A DNA stretch of 64,000 nt. Source: Pilatotrama ljubarskyi (Eukaryota > Basidiomycota > Agaricomycetes > Polyporales > Polyporaceae). This document shows, piece by piece, positions 35,932 to 48,662 of this stretch (within the stretch, counting starts at the first letter, position 1; every line of letters begins with the position of its first letter). The position numbers and the translations under genes were made by a program. The notes below the pieces were generated by a model, which saw only the letters and a program-made list of their open reading frames with translations, was not told the origin of the DNA and did no database searches. The stretch lies in the NCBI GenBank assembly GCA_022385805.1, contig MU277718.1:186944-250943 (forward strand), read 5' to 3'.

Positions 35932-37775
35932 TCAGGGCGTTCTCCCCGTTCGGTATCGCAGATCCTCCACCTCGCGTTCCAGATGCGTGAGCCTCCTCCG
36001 GTCCTCCGAGCGCGACACCTCCAGGGCCTGCATCTGCCTCTCCAACGCCGCAAATCGCGCCTTCTCCTCCAGCCGCGCCTTCGTCGCAACCGGGAGAAGC
36101 TTGGCAACCTCGGTCCAGCGCATCCAGAAGGTGGACATCTCCGTACGCACCTCCAGAGGCACCAGCGCATGCTCGAGCGCGAGATCGAAGGCGTCCGGCC
36201 ACCGCAGCCCGCAGCTGACGGGGCACCCGAGCGGGAGGAGCTGGCTCAGGAACAAGGTAACCGGCTCGGCCTTCGTGATAGCGGAGAGCCCGACCGCGAG
36301 GGTCTCCAGACGCCTGAAGGGCATGATCCCTGGAGAACGGAGGAGGTGAGATAGCTCCGAGGGTTCGCTCGCGTCTATGTGTAGCGCTAGATACCGGAGG
36401 TTGGCGCAGTGCCTGGCGAAGGGAATAAGGGCGCGTAGGGACAACGTCGGTCCGTTAGGCTCTGGGACAGGCTCAGGGTGCAGTTGCAGACTCTCCAGGG
36501 AAGGCCAACTGCCCGCGAATTCCTCCATGTCGTCATCGCTAAGGTTGAGGGCATAGTCCCATCGAAACTCGAAGATTCGGATAGAGCGCGCTGAGAACAA
36601 CGGCCGAAAGGTCGTTATGGATGGGCGATCTTGCGGGAGGGGCGGAGGGGACGCAATAGGAGAGTCTGGAGCGATTATGTAGTCGACCGATAGGTCCACG
36701 AGAGAGGTGCATCTAGCCTGGACGACACAGAAGAAGTCGCGTAAAGCGGTGGAAGTCGCAATCCTCACGGTCTTGATATGGAGACGTGTGAGGCGTGCGG
36801 GGAATAGGGAGGTGTTGAGCAGGCGGGTCGCGTCTGGTAGCTGCGCGCTGAAGGTTAGGCCGCGGAGAGTGATGAAAGCATCCTCGGGAATAGTCGGGGA
36901 GAAATCGGCGACATCTCTGCGATCCCCAGGCTCTGCCTGCGCAGGATGACCCGCCGTTATCGCTACCACGTGCTTGAGTGTCGACAGCTCAGTGAGGACC
37001 CGAGGCGTAAGAGAGAAAATCGGGAGTGAGACCTGCTGGAGCTGGCCAAAGCCTCGCAGTAGTATGACGATGCCGTCCTCGAGGTCCCGCATTGGCTCGG
37101 CGAGCCTCAGCTCGAGACTAGTGACCCCGGCGCACCTGGAACAAACCTGCTGCAGGAAAGCTGTCAAGGATTGGGGTTCGGATCGATACATGTGCAATCC
37201 AAGATGTTTTACGCGCCGATGCATGAAGGTGAGGCTGAGGTGCTGCCGCGAGGGGACGCATGAGAACCATGTCAAGGACTGGAGATTCGGGAAGATATCC
37301 GGGTAAGGGCATGTCGCAGAGAGTTCGTCAAATACTTTAGGGTGCAGGGGCACGTGTCGTTTGACCTTTTCTGTCGACGCCCGAACATGGCGTTGGTCGT
37401 GCCGCAGGCGGCGAACCCTGTATGAATAGCGCTGGAAACGTTGCCAGTCGTCCGCCGTTAACGGCCGCTTGAATGCCTACGAAATTCATGTCAGAACGTC
37501 TGCAGAGACACGCATCCAGGCTAGCCACTCACATAGGCATTCGGTCCTCGACTGCTCGAACTCGAGGCACGCTCTTGCTTCAACGAGAGCGGTGCGAGAA
37601 CGGTGAGCGCACGCCTGAGGTCGGTGACCTCGTGCCACAAGCAATCAAGCGCAATTTCTGACCAGTGCGTGCAGACACAGGCTGCTCGGGAGAGGGCACG
37701 ATCGTCGAGGTAGGAGAATATCATGACGAGGAGCTCGTCGATGTGCCCGACGGTGCGCGCGTATCGAGTAGGCAT
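35932..37775 (-). CDS. F-box / leucine-rich protein, copy B
   Basis: Paralogue of copy A, 595 aa. Exon 1 (37775-37533, ATG at 37775) encodes the F-box: HIDELLVMIFSYLDDRALS then CVCTHWSEIALDCLWHEVTD. Intron 37532-37477; exon 2 (37476-35932) has the same RPLTADDW opening, leucine-rich repeats (for example SLRALIPFARHCANLRYLAL), and a C-terminal coiled coil (LEREVEDLRYRTGRTP). Intron position and the two-exon design equal copy A. Presumed SCF adaptor. The sequences are well diverged apart from a few blocks such as TLFLSQLLPLGCPVS, so the duplication is not recent. Confidence 0.9.
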
Positions 37776-40032
37776 GTCGACCTGGCAGCTTGGACGAAGG
37801 GCGGGATGTCGAGGGAGAGACTGAAGATGGTTTGGACAGGCCGAGAGAAATTGCCGGTCTATATACCGATTTTCGTCCCACGACTGGATAGAGACCGATA
37901 AGACCCCGGGATCTCCTTTCTGCTCGGGAAGTCGGTGAGGACTGATCTGGATCTCTCCTCCGCATCTTCCCATGCCAGACAGAGTCCCCGGAATGGACAT
38001 GTCGCTGCGAGTGCGGCGCGGATGGCTGGGCGGGTTCCAATATTGAATGCGAGGAGCCTTCCGCGCGAATCGGCAGTTGCGGTTTGGCAGAGCACATCGG
38101 TGTCTGCGCATGCAGGCGTCCGGAGAAGGGCTGCGAAGAGACGTTTACGGAAGAATAAATGAAGATGAACGCCGGAGCACGATCGCTAGATCTTGGGTCA
38201 CCGCCGCTTTGATGCAGGCCTAGGTTGCCGTTCGGCGCCCACTCCTTCGGCTCGGGCATTATACTGCTCCCGGAAACACTCTTGCATGCTGAATCATACC
38301 CTCGGGCATGCGGAGGTCGCGCAGATCCAGCGCTCCCTTGAGTTGTGTACAGTCAGAACATCGAGAGGTGGCACAGTATGCTGTAGATCCACGTCCACTA
38401 TCCCAGTCCCCGCTTGAAGAACAGAGGACACGGCAGTCGGTCACAGTACGTTCTAGCCGGCCACTTCTGCCACCCTGTATCGGCGAACGGTGCTCTCACA
38501 GAGTCCGAGAACCCCTGATGAGCAGAAACTCGCGATCGATGAGACTACTAGCGGAGACGCAAGTGGAACGCCCCTTCTCCTGGGGAGGGCGAATGAGTAC
38601 TGATAGAGCATTCCGTACCCGAGAATGCTCCCCTGCGCCAGTCAAGCGTGCACTGAGCCAACATATGACCCGCGACGTCCAGATATCGGCCGCCCGAGTG
38701 TCATACATGTTCTGATGGATGTCGATTGTCAGTATGAGAACGTAGGCATCATCAACCGACGGACCTTTCTCGATACGTAACTGGTTTTCACACTTCCAGA
38801 CCGGGTGACCGAGGACCACTTCCGGCCCCACTGGAAGAGCGTCAAGCGGCCGCGACACTCGGTCGTACGATGAGGAAACGGGCGGTCGTCGGCCGGGGTC
38901 GCGCAGGTCTCGAGATGACGGGTTCGCCCAGGCTCCCACGAGGCAGATACCGGCATAATGAAAGCGCTCACCTCAAGTGAGATCTACATTCTACATTTTT
39001 AAATGCGCTAGTCCCCATCATGGCACACGAGTGGCTCGCTGGCTGGCAGATGATCATTCAGCTCAAGGAGCCCATAGGACACGACCCACTCACGAGTCAA
39101 CATGAGGGGCTTGTCGTACCGCTATTTGCCACTAATCTGGCACTTCATGCACTTCATGATGCTCCTGCAGTTCGGTATGGTGCTCCGAAAAACACCAGGC
39201 CTCACCGCGTGGATGTGATCCATGTCGCTAGTACCAGCGGCCGGACAGTGTCGAGATATTGAAGAAGTGCATGAGCCACTCACATGAGGTAGGTACGCGC
39301 TTGCTCCCGGGGCTAGCCCGTTACCCGTCCGATCGCTCTAGCAGCGTCGATATAGGTCAATGCGGTATCTCGTGAGCACGCGGCGTCCTAATTTTCACCA
39401 CAGGCGGAGGTCAGGATGGGCCTAACGAATAGACACGGGAGCAGATGTCAGTATCGGAGTGTCCGGCGTGTGAGGCTAACTCTGCTCACCTTGCCGTGCG
39501 CTAATGCCTCATCCGGATGACGCGACGCTGGTCTGGCGTCTTTCAACACACAGCGCTGTTCGAGAGGCGTTCGAGTCCGCTGGCAGACACCAGTGAACTG
39601 TGAGTCAGAGAAGCAGGAGAGGTCCGAGACAAGTTGACGAAACCGGCCCGGGAAGCCGCTGGAGGACCCGAGGTTGCAGATGGTACCTCCGAGGAGCTAC
39701 TCGACTATTGATCACGAAATTTGACGCGGTATGCAGTCCTGGCGGCATGATGATGTAGGCAAGATCGTTGGGAAGTCGTGGGGACTTGTGGCGAGCCCGC
39801 CGCAAATGGTAGCAGGAAACAGTACGCACGACACGACAGGTTCTGTCTCAGTACTGGACACCTGACAAGGTGATTTATATCTCGCAGACATACAAGAGAA
39901 TGTCGCAGCCCGAGCGATGTGGAGGAAATGAAGATTGGACACACTAGGTATGATCGAATCGTTCGCGCGGCGCGCGAAGCTGGATGAAGTACAGTGCGTG
40001 TACTGATCGATCCCAGGCTCGTAACGGTTGCA
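37776..40032. other. Long intergenic region, nothing certain
   Basis: About 2.25 kb. The best reading frame (minus, 38496-38939) has no recognised motif and no splice partners, so I do not call it. Only short local repeats such as a doubled CACTTCATG near 39147-39162. Confidence 0.45.
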
Positions 40033-40126
40033 TCCCGCTTAGCTCAGTTGGTAGAGCGCGTCACTAGTATAGCATTCCAAGCGTTGGTCAATGACGAGGT
40101 CAGTCGTTCGAGTCGGCTAGTGGGAA
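40033..40126 (+). tRNA. tRNA-Thr (AGT), with 21-nt intron
   Basis: Same mature body as the tRNA at 32386-32473, in opposite orientation. The acceptor differs by a compensatory pair change (TCCCGCT/AGTGGGA). Anticodon loop CTAGTA...A, anticodon AGT, with an unrelated 21-nt intron. B-box GTTCGAGTC is present and a TTTTT terminator follows at about 40135. Confidence 0.88.
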
Positions 40127-41783
40127 TGCATACCTTTTTCTCGACCATACAGTAGCCTTCGTGCCCGTTCCAGCGATGGGGTACCACTTGGACTCGGGAA
40201 GACGAGCGATCACCGTAAGGTGCCGCTCAGCAGCATACTTTTAATGGTCGGGCACCTATCAGGTAAGGCGGACTTACACGCAACGCGCACGCACCTCCAA
40301 TGTGTATCGCACAGGTGCGCGGTGATGGAAACACACTGACGTGCGCACCATGCCATGTCACGGTGACGCGCGCATCTCCGGCAGCGCATTCCCTTCGGCA
40401 AGTGGAAGACCCTTCAGATTTCGCGAGGACGATCACCGATGTGCCGGTAAAATTATGGAGAGGCCATTACGGATGGAGACGACCGGACTGAACCGTGGTG
40501 AGAATCGAGAATGCGGCATGACGTAGACGGCTCCGCATGTACTTACCTTGCTGTCCTGCGCGGCGTTGTGGAACGGGGTCTGACGAGATCAGCATGGCCC
40601 GAAGAAAACCAAGGGTGTGACCAGCTAGGTCCCTCGGGCGACGGCGGCGGCTTTACAGGTACAAGCCGCGACCGCACTCAACGTGGCGGAGAGTGCCCTC
40701 GACGAGCTTGAAGAGCGCGACGGCTCTCCGCCTGCCTGAAGTATGATATGCAATCTGGAACGTCGGCAGCTATGCATGCCAGTCCTGGGCTCGAACATGC
40801 TAGGTGGTGGCGGGTGTGGAAAGCGCTGAGAACGGCGACGCGACCGAGCATGGTGCGGCCGTTCGGGCGCGTCTGAAGCCTGCGTTTCATCTGGAGGATT
40901 AGTGGCACAACTGGCCTGCTTTGAGGATCGCTGATGCTCGAGTACTGTATGGAATGGGGGCGTAGTATGCGCGAGGTGATGCCTCACAATATGACTAGTC
41001 GTGACAGATTGTCGCGGGAAGGAATATGCGCCTTAAGACGATATTGAACAACACCTCACGGCCCAGACCTGCAGGCATGTAGCCGTTACCATGCTGACGA
41101 AGGTCAACTTGTTGCACGCCGTCTACGGGCCTACGGCCCACTACGGGACAGTAGACTTCAGCTCGGGAGATTTCCACTGGGAGTGGTGTCGCATACGCAC
41201 CGTGTCTACCCCTATGAGAGATGCAGATATTTATGTGTCTGCGCCCTTGACCGCGGCCGTCAGAGCTCGAGTTCAGAGTTGTCGCTCGAGTCATGACCTG
41301 GGCTGACGGAGTGAAGGCCCTCAGTTGTGTCGTCCAGCCGTGTTCCCAAGGTTCAACATATTGCTAGGAGATTGCTGGCCAGCTCCAGTGAGAGATTGAG
41401 TGCCTTATTATTGTGGTCATGGCGGAGAGTGAGGAACCGGGTCAGATGCGCACGCAGCGGCCGAGGCGCTCGAGAGCTGATGCGCGCCTATGTAGTTGAG
41501 GATGCGTCGAAGGAAGTCGCACGAAGTTGGATACAACGGGGCGCGTTCAAACGTTCACGCTGCAGCGTATCACCACATCCGGGCTCTGACCACCCGCACC
41601 CGGATTCTGACATCTACAGTGGTGTTGTATGACGAGATGATAGATGGGAAGCGGCGGCGTCGCTGGGACAGCAGGAACCCTGATGAGCCACCACTTACGG
41701 AGGACTGGTGTTGTGAGATGTAGACAACAGCATTTCACAGAGCTATGAGCGCGTAGAACGTCATTCCCACCCCGTACTCGGTG
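40127..41783. other. Intergenic, nothing recognised
   Basis: About 1.65 kb. Reading frames reach 120 codons on the minus strand (40625-40987) but are low-complexity Ser/Ala/Pro and lack family features. It would include the 3' end region of the GH28 gene. Confidence 0.45.
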
Positions 41784-43806
41784 TTACATGCATGCTGGAG
41801 ACGTTCGCAGGCATCCGTAGTCAGAGCGAGATGGCCTGCAGAAACAGCGCACAGACGTACCAGGGAGGCCAGATTCGCTCGCGACGTTCACGCACTTGTA
41901 GGTCGGGGAGGTCCCGTTCGGTGCGGCGATATTGATGTTGTGGAAGCGGATGTTGGGACAGGGCACCGCAGCGCTGCACTCGATGTCGACAACTGGGGCG
42001 TGATGGTGAGTTGACTTGCAAGAGGACGATATGAGTAGCGTTGAATGGAGACGCACTGGTGTTGCGCAATGAAGTGCCCGTCCAGTCGCTGAAAGTCAGG
42101 TTACTGAACTGCAGCTTCGACGGCGCGTCGCCTCTGTGGCCGACTTCAGACTGGACTCTTCGGAAGTTGTGGAGATCTATGCTTACGAATGTCCGCCGTT
42201 CGTCTGGTAGAGGTGGATCGGGACCGTCACCCGGTCGACGGACACGCGCTTCGCGACGACGTTCGAAACATAACCTACAGGCGAGCGGCATGAGAGAAGG
42301 CCCTGAGTGCTGTTGACGTAGAGACGCACCTCCGCCGCCTCCGCCACCGGTCGGAGGAGAGCCGTGCACGGATCCCGTCCATGTCTTGAGATAAACGCCT
42401 GAGACCATGTTCGGTTGTACTTGCGGGTCGAGACGAATCAGCTATCCAGCCGGCGCGTCAATGGAACGCTCGTCTTCTTGCAGCTAGCGCATACTGACCT
42501 TTACGTCTTCCATCACGAGGTTGTCCACGATGTCGGGCTGGGTAGTGGGGAGATGTTGGCCAGAGGCCGTGCAAGCGGTCAGCGCGACGACTTACCAGAT
42601 CGGCGTACTGCCCAAGAGACCCAACGGCGATCCCGTTCCCGCCGCGGCAGGTAATATCTTTGGCGAGGATGTTCGTCGAGTTCTGCGAGACGCGTATCGG
42701 CAGGCCTGTTTAGGCAATGCTCGGAATCGCATTTACGCACCCCCTTGATGGCGAGACAGTCGTCTCCACAGGTGATCTAGGCAGAGGCGGAAGTAAGGCC
42801 TTGGTAAGGCTAAGCTCAGCAGGGGCTACGTACATCCCACCGGAGCAGGGTCACCCTGTCGGAGCGATACGTGTTGATTCCTGGGGCGCCTCAGTATTGC
42901 GCATTGACAATGCTGCTCACCGACATACCGTCTGTATTTGGTACAACGCTGTGTGCGGCATTGGACTGTCAGTATCGAAGTCACGGGACTGCAAGTACTA
43001 TGCTTGTGACATACTTCTGTCCAGCATACAGCGGATCCTGGTTCGTTGCGTTGCAATACATGCCGTTGTATACGACGTCCCTCGAGTCCGCGACGGTGTT
43101 GCACCAGAACGGCTGCGCCTCGATCCTAAAGTCCTTGATCACGCCGCGCGTTACGTTCGATAGCGTGAGCGATATCGGGCGCCCGTCCCCGTCCGAGCGC
43201 GAGCGGTTGCCGTAGAAGGACCACCAGGTCTGGCCGTTGCCGTTGATCCCGCCCGCGCCGTGGGCGTCGACGAGGAAGTCGTGCCCGGTGATGACGAACC
43301 AGGAGGCCTGGTTCTGGATGAAGACGACGCGGTAGGTGTTCGCCGCGTCGAGCCAGTACTCCGGGTCGGGTTTGAACTGCGAAAGAGGGTTAGCGAGCGT
43401 GTCTGGGTGATGGGTGGTGGAAGCTCACGTTCAGATACCCGTGCAAGTCGACCTTGGACGAAACGAGGTCCCAGGTCATCTTCCTGAGGTCAGTCTCAGT
43501 TAATACTGTATTTGAACTGACGAGGGGCGTTGCGCCCCACCTTGTGATGTTGTACTGGCCCGGAGTGAACACGGTCGTCCCGAAGTGGCCACATTTTTTG
43601 ATGGCCGCTTCTACCTTGTAATAGATTCAGTCTGCGAACATCGACAATCATGGCTCGTACCCTCTACCTACTTGGTCAGTGTCATCCCTTCCATGCCCGA
43701 GTGGGCGCAGAGTACACGTCTTGGGTGACCGATCCTGCACCGCGGCCGCACTGACCCAAGAGGCCCCGACGACTGCAGTTATCAAGGAGCTGAACAGAGC
43801 ACGCAT
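41784..43806 (-). CDS. Secreted GH28 exo-polygalacturonase-like enzyme
   Basis: Pectin-degrading glycoside hydrolase family 28, exo-polygalacturonase branch. The ATG at 43806 opens a signal peptide (LFSSLITAVVGASWVSAAA). Then CTLRPLGHGRDDTDQV, CGHFGTTVFTPGQYNITR, SWFVITGHDFLVDAHGAGGI then NGNGQTWW, the catalytic NTDGI (about 42940), GDDCLAIKG (about 42770) and CRGGNGIAVGSLGQY (about 42620), and a C-terminal block CPNIRFHNINIAAPNGTS with a last cysteine pair. Catalytic Asp residues of NTD and DD are all present. The third motif lacks the GHG His, as is common in exo-acting members. Eight or so introns. Extracellular; acts on plant cell-wall pectin. The last exon boundary is approximate. Confidence 0.87.
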
Positions 43807-44616
43807 ACCGTCCGCTTGGATGCCTCTGCGGAGGAGCCAGAGCACTCGTCGCGTGCATCATCGCCATTTAACGACTATGTGGTGGTCACGAGCTGATGGA
43901 CGGCCCGGTGGAAGATCTCGTCGGCGGCGGGGAAATGTTCGGCTGGTGGAGAGGACCGTCCAGTGACCTCGATGACCACTACGCTTCAGGGGCTCGGGCT
44001 CTTGCTGACGATGGCGAAGCGAATGTTTCGAACAGCATGTAAATACTTAACTTTCTTTCTACGGCGTCCCCGTCAACTTCAGGTATACTCGAGCGCGACG
44101 AGCTGGCAAGAGCAGTCCGGGCCATAAGACCGAGCACGCGTTGTGTACCGAACACCACCTACCATCATCTGGAACAGACGGAGCTTTCAACTCAGCTGCT
44201 GGACTCTGGCGTGCAAAGAGCGATCAGCGGAGACCTCAGACTCGAGCGGGCGTGACCTGTTGTGCACCCGGGCAGCGGGCCGGCCGATAAGTTGCACTGC
44301 TGCTGGTGCCACTCTCACGTCCAGCTGGGAGGGAAATCGTTCATTCTGCATAGAACGAATATTAGAGGCGTCGACAGCGGAGAGTGGAGTTCGGTAGTAG
44401 TGACCGTTAAGGATTCGGTGCTCGAGCCAGGGCGCACAGTACCACAGTACTACCGCTGTGTGTGTAGCGCCCCAGCTGCCACGCGAGCGATCAACTCCGC
44501 GCGGCTCGGACTTGCGGGGCTGATCCTCCACCGCCATCTTCGTCTCTTGCTGGATCCTTGAGCAGGTGCTATGCCGTACTTGCTGGTCGGACTCATATAG
44601 CTCTCAGTATCAGATC
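43807..44616. other. Intergenic, nothing recognised
   Basis: About 810 bp between divergent genes (GH28 minus, coiled-coil protein plus). No supported gene. Confidence 0.5.
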
Positions 44617-45931
44617 ATGGAGAGTGCACGCGACGTCCAGGGCGTTCAAGAGGCTGCTTTTGTCGTTGAGGACTATCAAGCTACTCCGCAGCTCCAGGAT
44701 CCGCAGAGTATCCCGGCCGTCAACTCAGAACAGGGAACAGTCAAAGATGATGAACCTGATTGCATGTGCTGTGAGGTCGCTCATATTCTGTTCCATTCAT
44801 GTCGACTCACCCGACTCGCTTGGTACTACAGGGCCCCACACCAAACGAAGCTTGCGTCCTACTGCGCCGCTCGAAGAGGTCCTACCCTCCATACAGACAG
44901 AGATTGAGCGGGCGATCGAATCTCTGCATGAGAATATAGTGCTCCTGCAGGAAGATCTCTCAGAGCCAGAAGGAGATCTCTCACCAAAGCCGTACGGCGA
45001 GCGGTCTCGTCGGATGACGGAACATTGGCAGAACATGTCAAGCGTAAGCCCTGCACAATCATCGTCGGATTATGTACCTGACAACTTTGATAGAGCCTTG
45101 ACTATGCAATCATGCGTATCATCGAAGCTCCGGGATATCTCATACCGCAGCTCAAGTGCAAGAACAGCTACGAACAGCACTTTGCTCATCTCGTGCGGCG
45201 CGACGAGACCCTGCGCAACGTCGAGGTTAACTTCAAAAAGACCTTAGCGGACGCACAACCGCTCTTCGAAGCGCGAGAGAAGTTCATCCAGGTCGAGAGC
45301 GACATGCGTCGACGGAGAAACATACAGATGGCCATCCGAGCTGCTGTGAGTCGCTCTCACATTGATGCATGTCAACCACCCTGCTGAACCGCCACCCGCG
45401 CCTGTGCAGGCTATCTTCACACTACCGTTCGCGCCTGTGTTATCCGCCGCGCTAACCGGGCTCGACTCCGTCTTCCTCTCGGCCTACGTCGGCGTGCAGG
45501 AGATCATGGTCTCGGAAGACGAGCTGAGATCGACCTCCGAAAGCGTCGAGTCTCTGGGCAAGGAGTTGAACGAGAAGATCGCCGTCGTGCAGAAGCTCCG
45601 CCAGGAGCTCGCGATGTACAAGGAGAAGGCCGAGGCGCAGCGGGATGACCCTGCCGCACGCCGCCTCCTCGACATTTTGACGAAGATCCATACCGTCAAG
45701 GATCTCGTCGGCGTGATATCTGGGACCGTAACCCCCCAACCCGGGGAAGAGGCGAAGCAACCGTCTCTACGGGAGGTCGTCGCTGCGATGCGGGACCTTT
45801 CGGACGCGTCGGGAGCCCACGTCACCGCTGAGGACTTGCTGCCCTCCCTGGATGATGGGCATTGGAAAAACCTCGACGAGCGAATTGTGGCACTCAGGGC
45901 AGCGCTTCCACCCGCTGAAAGTACTTCGTGA
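44617..45931 (+). CDS. Orphan coiled-coil protein
   Basis: Not recognised. Exons 44617-44770, 44832-45043, 45094-45345 and 45410-45931 total 1140 nt, 379 aa, all phases matching. Visible features: an acidic N terminus with a short Cys cluster (DCMCW), a helical segment (EEVLPSIQTEIERAIESLHE), a charged helix (ADAQPLFEAREKFIQVES), a hydrophobic stretch (FTLPFAPVLSAALTGLDSVF) and a coiled coil (SESVESLGKELNEKIAVVQK and onward), then a soluble C terminus. The hydrophobic segment is too weak to call a membrane helix. It has a layout like the two coiled-coil proteins at 1-9250 (coil plus helical domain), but no shared motif was seen. Confidence 0.72.
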
Positions 45932-46662
45932 TATACGCTCTTTCATTGCTCGCTTTGGATACCGGCAATACTGCTTTGTTATCGCTTTCTGTACCCGTAC
46001 ACTGTTTACTACTAGTGCCTTCGAGTCTGTCTATATAGGTTGGCCGCACCATACCCGCACGCTCTCTCTCTCGTTTGCCACAGGTATGTTCATGCAGCCT
46101 CATACTGATCACTCGGAGTTTGACGATATCTGACGACGCTCGAATATAGGTACATCACGCTCCTTGATCTCCCCTATATCCACATGCCCAACTATCCGGT
46201 CCTTCCAGTTTGTACGCACTCCTATCTCTAGTTCCAGGAATACAATGCGACTGTGATTGTGAGTCTTTTGCGGTATTCTCGTACGGCCTCGTACGGTCGA
46301 CTCCAGTGCAAGGCATTTCCTTTGCTTTGGCTCTACGGAACGGACCTGATCGCCCCCGCGACAATCTATAGAGCCCAAATGTCGTAGGTAACTTGTAAGG
46401 CGCCGTGTCCTTCGTCTTCTGTGTACGAACGCAGAAGTGTACGCATTCCGGTCCCTCTTGACTATCAAGAGCGCTTGCAGCTCACTACTCTGGAAAGCTT
46501 AGACGAATCATCACGTTCAATCATACAACGCTACACAGAACATCAAGTCGCATCGTTCGACGGTCCTTCAGCTGTTCACCTCTCTCCTTCTTCTCATCGC
46601 ATGCCGTCCACGTACCACCCTCCACTCTTCCCTCTTACGTATCACAGCCTCTCGAGGACTGT
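45932..46662. other. Intergenic, nothing recognised
   Basis: About 730 bp of convergent 3' space. No supported gene or repeat. Confidence 0.5.
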
Positions 46663-47111
46663 TTAGGCCGAAACCGGGACGCAGCCGATGGAAACCAGCC
46701 CACCTGAGGGTGGTCGTAATCAGTAAGCTTCGCTACAGGTCAGTGTTCCACAAGCGAAATCATACCGAACGAGTTGTCCTGGCAGCACACGGTGTTGGCG
46801 GAGCTGGAACATGGCCGTCAGGTATCCGCCCGCACGTCTCGAACAAGAGCAGCATAAGAAGCTCACCAAGCATCGCTGCCGCCGACGCCGACGACGCTGA
46901 TGGGCGTGCAGGTGACACCGACGAGGGCGTTCACGTCCTGGACGACGACACCGAGACCCTTGAGGATGGGCGCGACGGCCGCGCTGTCCGCGGGCTCGAC
47001 GGACTGGCAGCACTGGAGCGGGGCGGTGCTGCAGGAGGCGTCCGGAGCGGGAGCCGGGGTGGCGACGGCAAGGATTGCGAGGGCGGAGATGGTGAAGAGC
47101 TTGGCGAACAT
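46663..47111 (-). CDS. Class I hydrophobin, copy 1
   Basis: Small secreted amphipathic protein that self-assembles at air-water interfaces and coats aerial hyphae and spores. Exons 47111-46867, 46803-46766, 46703-46663 total 324 nt, 107 aa. Signal peptide MFAKLFTISALAILAVATPA. The eight-Cys pattern is complete: C27, C34-C35, C68, C82, C88-C89, C102, with the long spacing between the second and third units (32 residues) typical of class I. The C terminus GGLVSIGCVPV is typical of basidiomycete hydrophobins. It has the same strand and the same three-exon layout as copy 2, about 1.55 kb away. Confidence 0.95.
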
Positions 47112-48662
47112 GGTGAGAGCGGCTGGTGGAAGTCGAGTCTTGGAAGAATGGTGAGTGAGTGCTGTTTGCGGGATGAGGAGAGAGGCAGGAGACTGACGCC
47201 TTTTATACTGCAGAGGCATTGCTTGTGTTTGCTTATGCTCTACGCATGCCTCCTTCGACGTCGATGCGCTCATCCGACCACGACGCTTTCCGCCTGAACT
47301 TGACAGACGTGCGATGTACTCCACAGTACAAGGGAATAGCGCGTACACTGACGCTATGTTCCTGGGTTGCCTGGTCGAGAAGAGGTGAGTACGACGTATG
47401 TCCGCTCACTCCACTGCGATGTTTGGGGTGCTAACGTGAATGCCTCCAAGATATGCGGTGAAGTGAGTTCTATCACCGCTAAGGATGGGTCCGTCGCGCG
47501 TAGGCGGAACTTCGTCCCAAGTTCAACGTCTCCAAAAGGAGAAAGTAAAGAGGCGCTACTTCGCATTCTCCCATGACGCCGCTCTGCGGCCTCCTCCATG
47601 GCGCATGTGCTCTCGTAGGACGGTAGGTGCGAATTTGTCATTGGCCGAGGGATATGACATCTTTGACGCGCTTTGAGCGGGCTTCTCTTAAGCACGAGGC
47701 ATCAAGCTGCCGTGAAAAATCTGCGCGTAAAAACAATAGAGTGATTCTGCTGTAAGAATTCTTATGGGCTCCAGCCAATCAGGTGGCGCCACTCGCCTTA
47801 AGCGATGCTAAGCGATGTAAGAATTATTCCAGCAGAATCACCCTAATGCGGCTGATCACAGTCACCACCTGAATGTCCGTGCTCCATCCTCACATACTCC
47901 CACTCCGCCCTACTCCGTCACGATACCCTCGGTATACCGCTTGCGGTCGTGTACCCTGTTCCTGAACGACCAGGCTCTGCTCCACTCATGCCACCGGCAG
48001 GAGGACGGTCACGACAATTCATTTCGTAGCCGAGATGAAGGCGGAGACAGTTGGACGGACGTGATGAAGTCACTCTGCCACGTCTTCGCTCGCCGACCTA
48101 CCCCATGTGTTCGGACAAATCACCGTCGTAAAGCCGCAAAGTGTTGCAGAGACTTCTTCCTCTCGGAGGACGATGATCGGACAAGAGTAAGTCCTTTGCT
48201 CTGTCTGGAGACGGAAGGGGGAACTGCGAGGGTTATTGACAGCGAGTGGCCAGTGAGTCGTAAGACAGGTGATTCTCGCCACAAGGCAAGCCATCATACG
48301 CGGTAACGCACTTTGTACTGCGGCTCAAGCGCTCAAGAACGGAGGCACGCCGCTGGAATCGACTCGGACACGTCGTATGCCATCCAGCTTGGCCGATCAA
48401 ACACAGAGAAGTGTCCCTCGTCTCGGTGCCGCCGGTAGAGACACACTGCAGGTAAGCAAGTGCCGTATGTAGATGACGTTTGGGGCGCTCTGATATTCCA
48501 TGCGAGAGGTTGCAGATACACACATGGAGAAGACTTTCCGATACCATCAACTCTGTTTGCGAATTCGGATACATTGCAACACAGCTACGTCCTTGTCCGC
48601 GAAATGTCCGCGAAGCCAGCATCAACAACACCTTCCGGTTGCCACCCCACTACGCTCCGCCG
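47112..48662. other. Space between hydrophobin genes
   Basis: About 1.55 kb, containing the hydrophobin 1 promoter (TATA-like TTTTATACTG near 47200 on the plus strand, read in reverse), the small TIR element at 47737-47845, and no supported gene. Confidence 0.5.
47737..47845. mobile_element. Small TIR element (MITE-like)
   Basis: About 105 bp bounded by an imperfect terminal inverted repeat of about 25 bp (22 of 25 matching): left GTGATTCTGCTG from 47741, right its complement ending at 47841. Both ends are followed by TA (TA-gag...ccc-TA), fitting a TA target duplication as in Tc1/mariner-type elements. No coding capacity. The assignment to a superfamily is tentative. It lies between the two hydrophobin genes. 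Confidence 0.6.

Noticed and set aside
38496..38939. 147-codon minus-strand frame as a gene
   Set aside because: No recognisable motif, no splice partners, no paralogue in the window; likely chance.
37776..41783. CRISPR-like or satellite arrays in the long gene-free stretches
   Set aside because: Only isolated short direct repeats were seen, with no regular spacing; this is also a eukaryotic genome.
41784..43806. GH28 judged inactive because the GHG His motif is missing
   Set aside because: Exo-polygalacturonase-type members often have GGNGIAxGS at this place; the NTD and DD acids are all present.
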